Shown piece after piece: positions 63,616-64,000 of a stretch of DNA of 64,000 nucleotides. The notes under the pieces are model-generated. The model was not told where the DNA came from, searched no databases, and saw only the letters and a list, made by a program, of their open reading frames with translations. The DNA is taken from positions 4,526,001-4,590,000 of the forward strand of contig CP014773.1 of assembly GCA_001596135.1 (NCBI GenBank). Direction: 5' to 3'. This stretch comes from Mucilaginibacter sp. PAMC 26640 (GTDB lineage: Bacteria > Bacteroidota > Bacteroidia > Sphingobacteriales > Sphingobacteriaceae). Position numbers and translations under genes: made by a program. Position 1 is the stretch's first letter, and each line of letters begins with the position of its first letter.

Positions 63616-64000
63616 GCAATGATAGCTTTCTGCGTTAATTTCTCAACCACCTCATTAGGTGTGCGGTTGGCCAGTTCATATTTTTTTAGTACAAACTGCT
63701 TGATCTTTGAAACGAAGGCACCTTCGTCAAATGATTCGGCGTGGCTGCGGATGAATTTGGCATCAAACTCCAGTGTTTCAAATTTGTTGATGGCATTTGT
63801 TAAAGACTCTTTAGTTTGCTCTTCAAAGAACACCGCTGTCGATTTTAACGAGTCACCTTCATATGGGATCATTGTTTCTGTCACCCCGCCTTTACCATAG
63901 GCTATTACCGGGCGGCCGGAAGCATTAGCCTCCAGAGGGGTTATTCCATAATCTTCAAGCTGGGGGAAAATAAATGCCTTACAGTTTGCATAAACGCCTG
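63612..64000 (-). CDS. GT4 glycosyltransferase, C-terminal part (partial)
   Basis: The frame continues past the right window edge; about 129 codons of the C-terminal end are visible. GVYANCKAFIFPQLEDYGIT, PLEANASGRPVIAYGKGGV is the typical GT4 donor-binding region with the EX7E motif. The N-terminal half is not in the window. Its stop overlaps the start of the downstream GT4 gene by four bases. Confidence 0.88.
   Translation of the reverse strand, partial: GVYANCKAFIFPQLEDYGITPLEANASGRPVIAYGKGGVTETMIPYEGDSLKSTAVFFEEQTKESLTNAINKFETLEFDAKFIRSHAESFDEGAFVSKIKQFVLKKYELANRTPNEVVEKLTQKAIIA

Noticed and set aside
1..64000. CRISPR arrays or tRNA genes
   Set aside because: Scanning by eye found no regularly spaced identical repeats and no cloverleaf-like conserved tRNA boxes on either strand.

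Overview
The window looks like the chromosome of a Bacteroidota bacterium of the Sphingobacteriaceae, most like Mucilaginibacter or Pedobacter. The genus is inferred. The support is SCKK-type lipoboxes, weak Shine-Dalgarno sites, a TTTG / TAnnTTTG promoter, and the gene families present. I see no rRNA, tRNA, CRISPR array, integrase or transposase.

Layout. (1) 1-1.7 kb: AT-rich end of a two-gene module, an ORC/CDC6-like AAA+ ATPase (cut by the window edge) translationally coupled to a possible CARF-like protein. (2) 1.9-4.2 kb: a gene graveyard (5' fragment of an aldo/keto reductase joined to a 3' fragment of an acyltransferase), a small HTH gene and an intact acyltransferase. (3) 4.7-21.6 kb: a 17-kb single-strand cluster of six genes that ends at a strong terminator: a ComEC-like metallo-beta-lactamase protein and five large beta-rich proteins without signal peptides (1462, 727, 1354, 1154 and 352 residues). 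This is the best candidate for an undescribed system. The intact reductase lies just beyond it, so the cluster sits between two about 90 % identical direct repeats. (4) 21.8-23.6 kb: aldo/keto reductase plus AraC regulator. (5) 23.7-30.4 kb, minus strand: a complete eboABCDEF operon led by a TMEM220-like membrane protein. Ebo genes are linked to export of a polar precursor to the periplasm in scytonemin-making cyanobacteria; the substrate here is unknown.

(6) 30.8-51.5 kb: three paralogous lipoprotein glycosidase-like proteins (31.4, 43.7, 51.5 kb) interspersed with signalling genes: a PAS-AraC-PAS regulator, a bacteriophytochrome kinase with its receiver, a NarL-type two-component pair, and a family of four small HTH proteins, one fused to a receiver domain. 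Two similar minus-strand elements (about 30.9 and 45.5 kb) look like small RNAs whose 5' parts are antisense to the leaders just before the glycosidase-like start codons. A flippase and a polysaccharide pyruvyl transferase lie at 40.2-42.9 kb.

(7) 53.0-64.0 kb, minus strand: an exopolysaccharide/LPS cluster: two GT4 and two GT2 glycosyltransferases, a flippase closely related to the one at 40.2 kb, UDP-glucose dehydrogenase, an initiating polyprenyl-P sugar transferase, ADP-heptose genes hldA and gmhA, a broken hldC, and a GT9 heptosyltransferase. Together, parts 6 and 7 suggest an envelope-polysaccharide region interleaved with light- and stimulus-responsive regulation.
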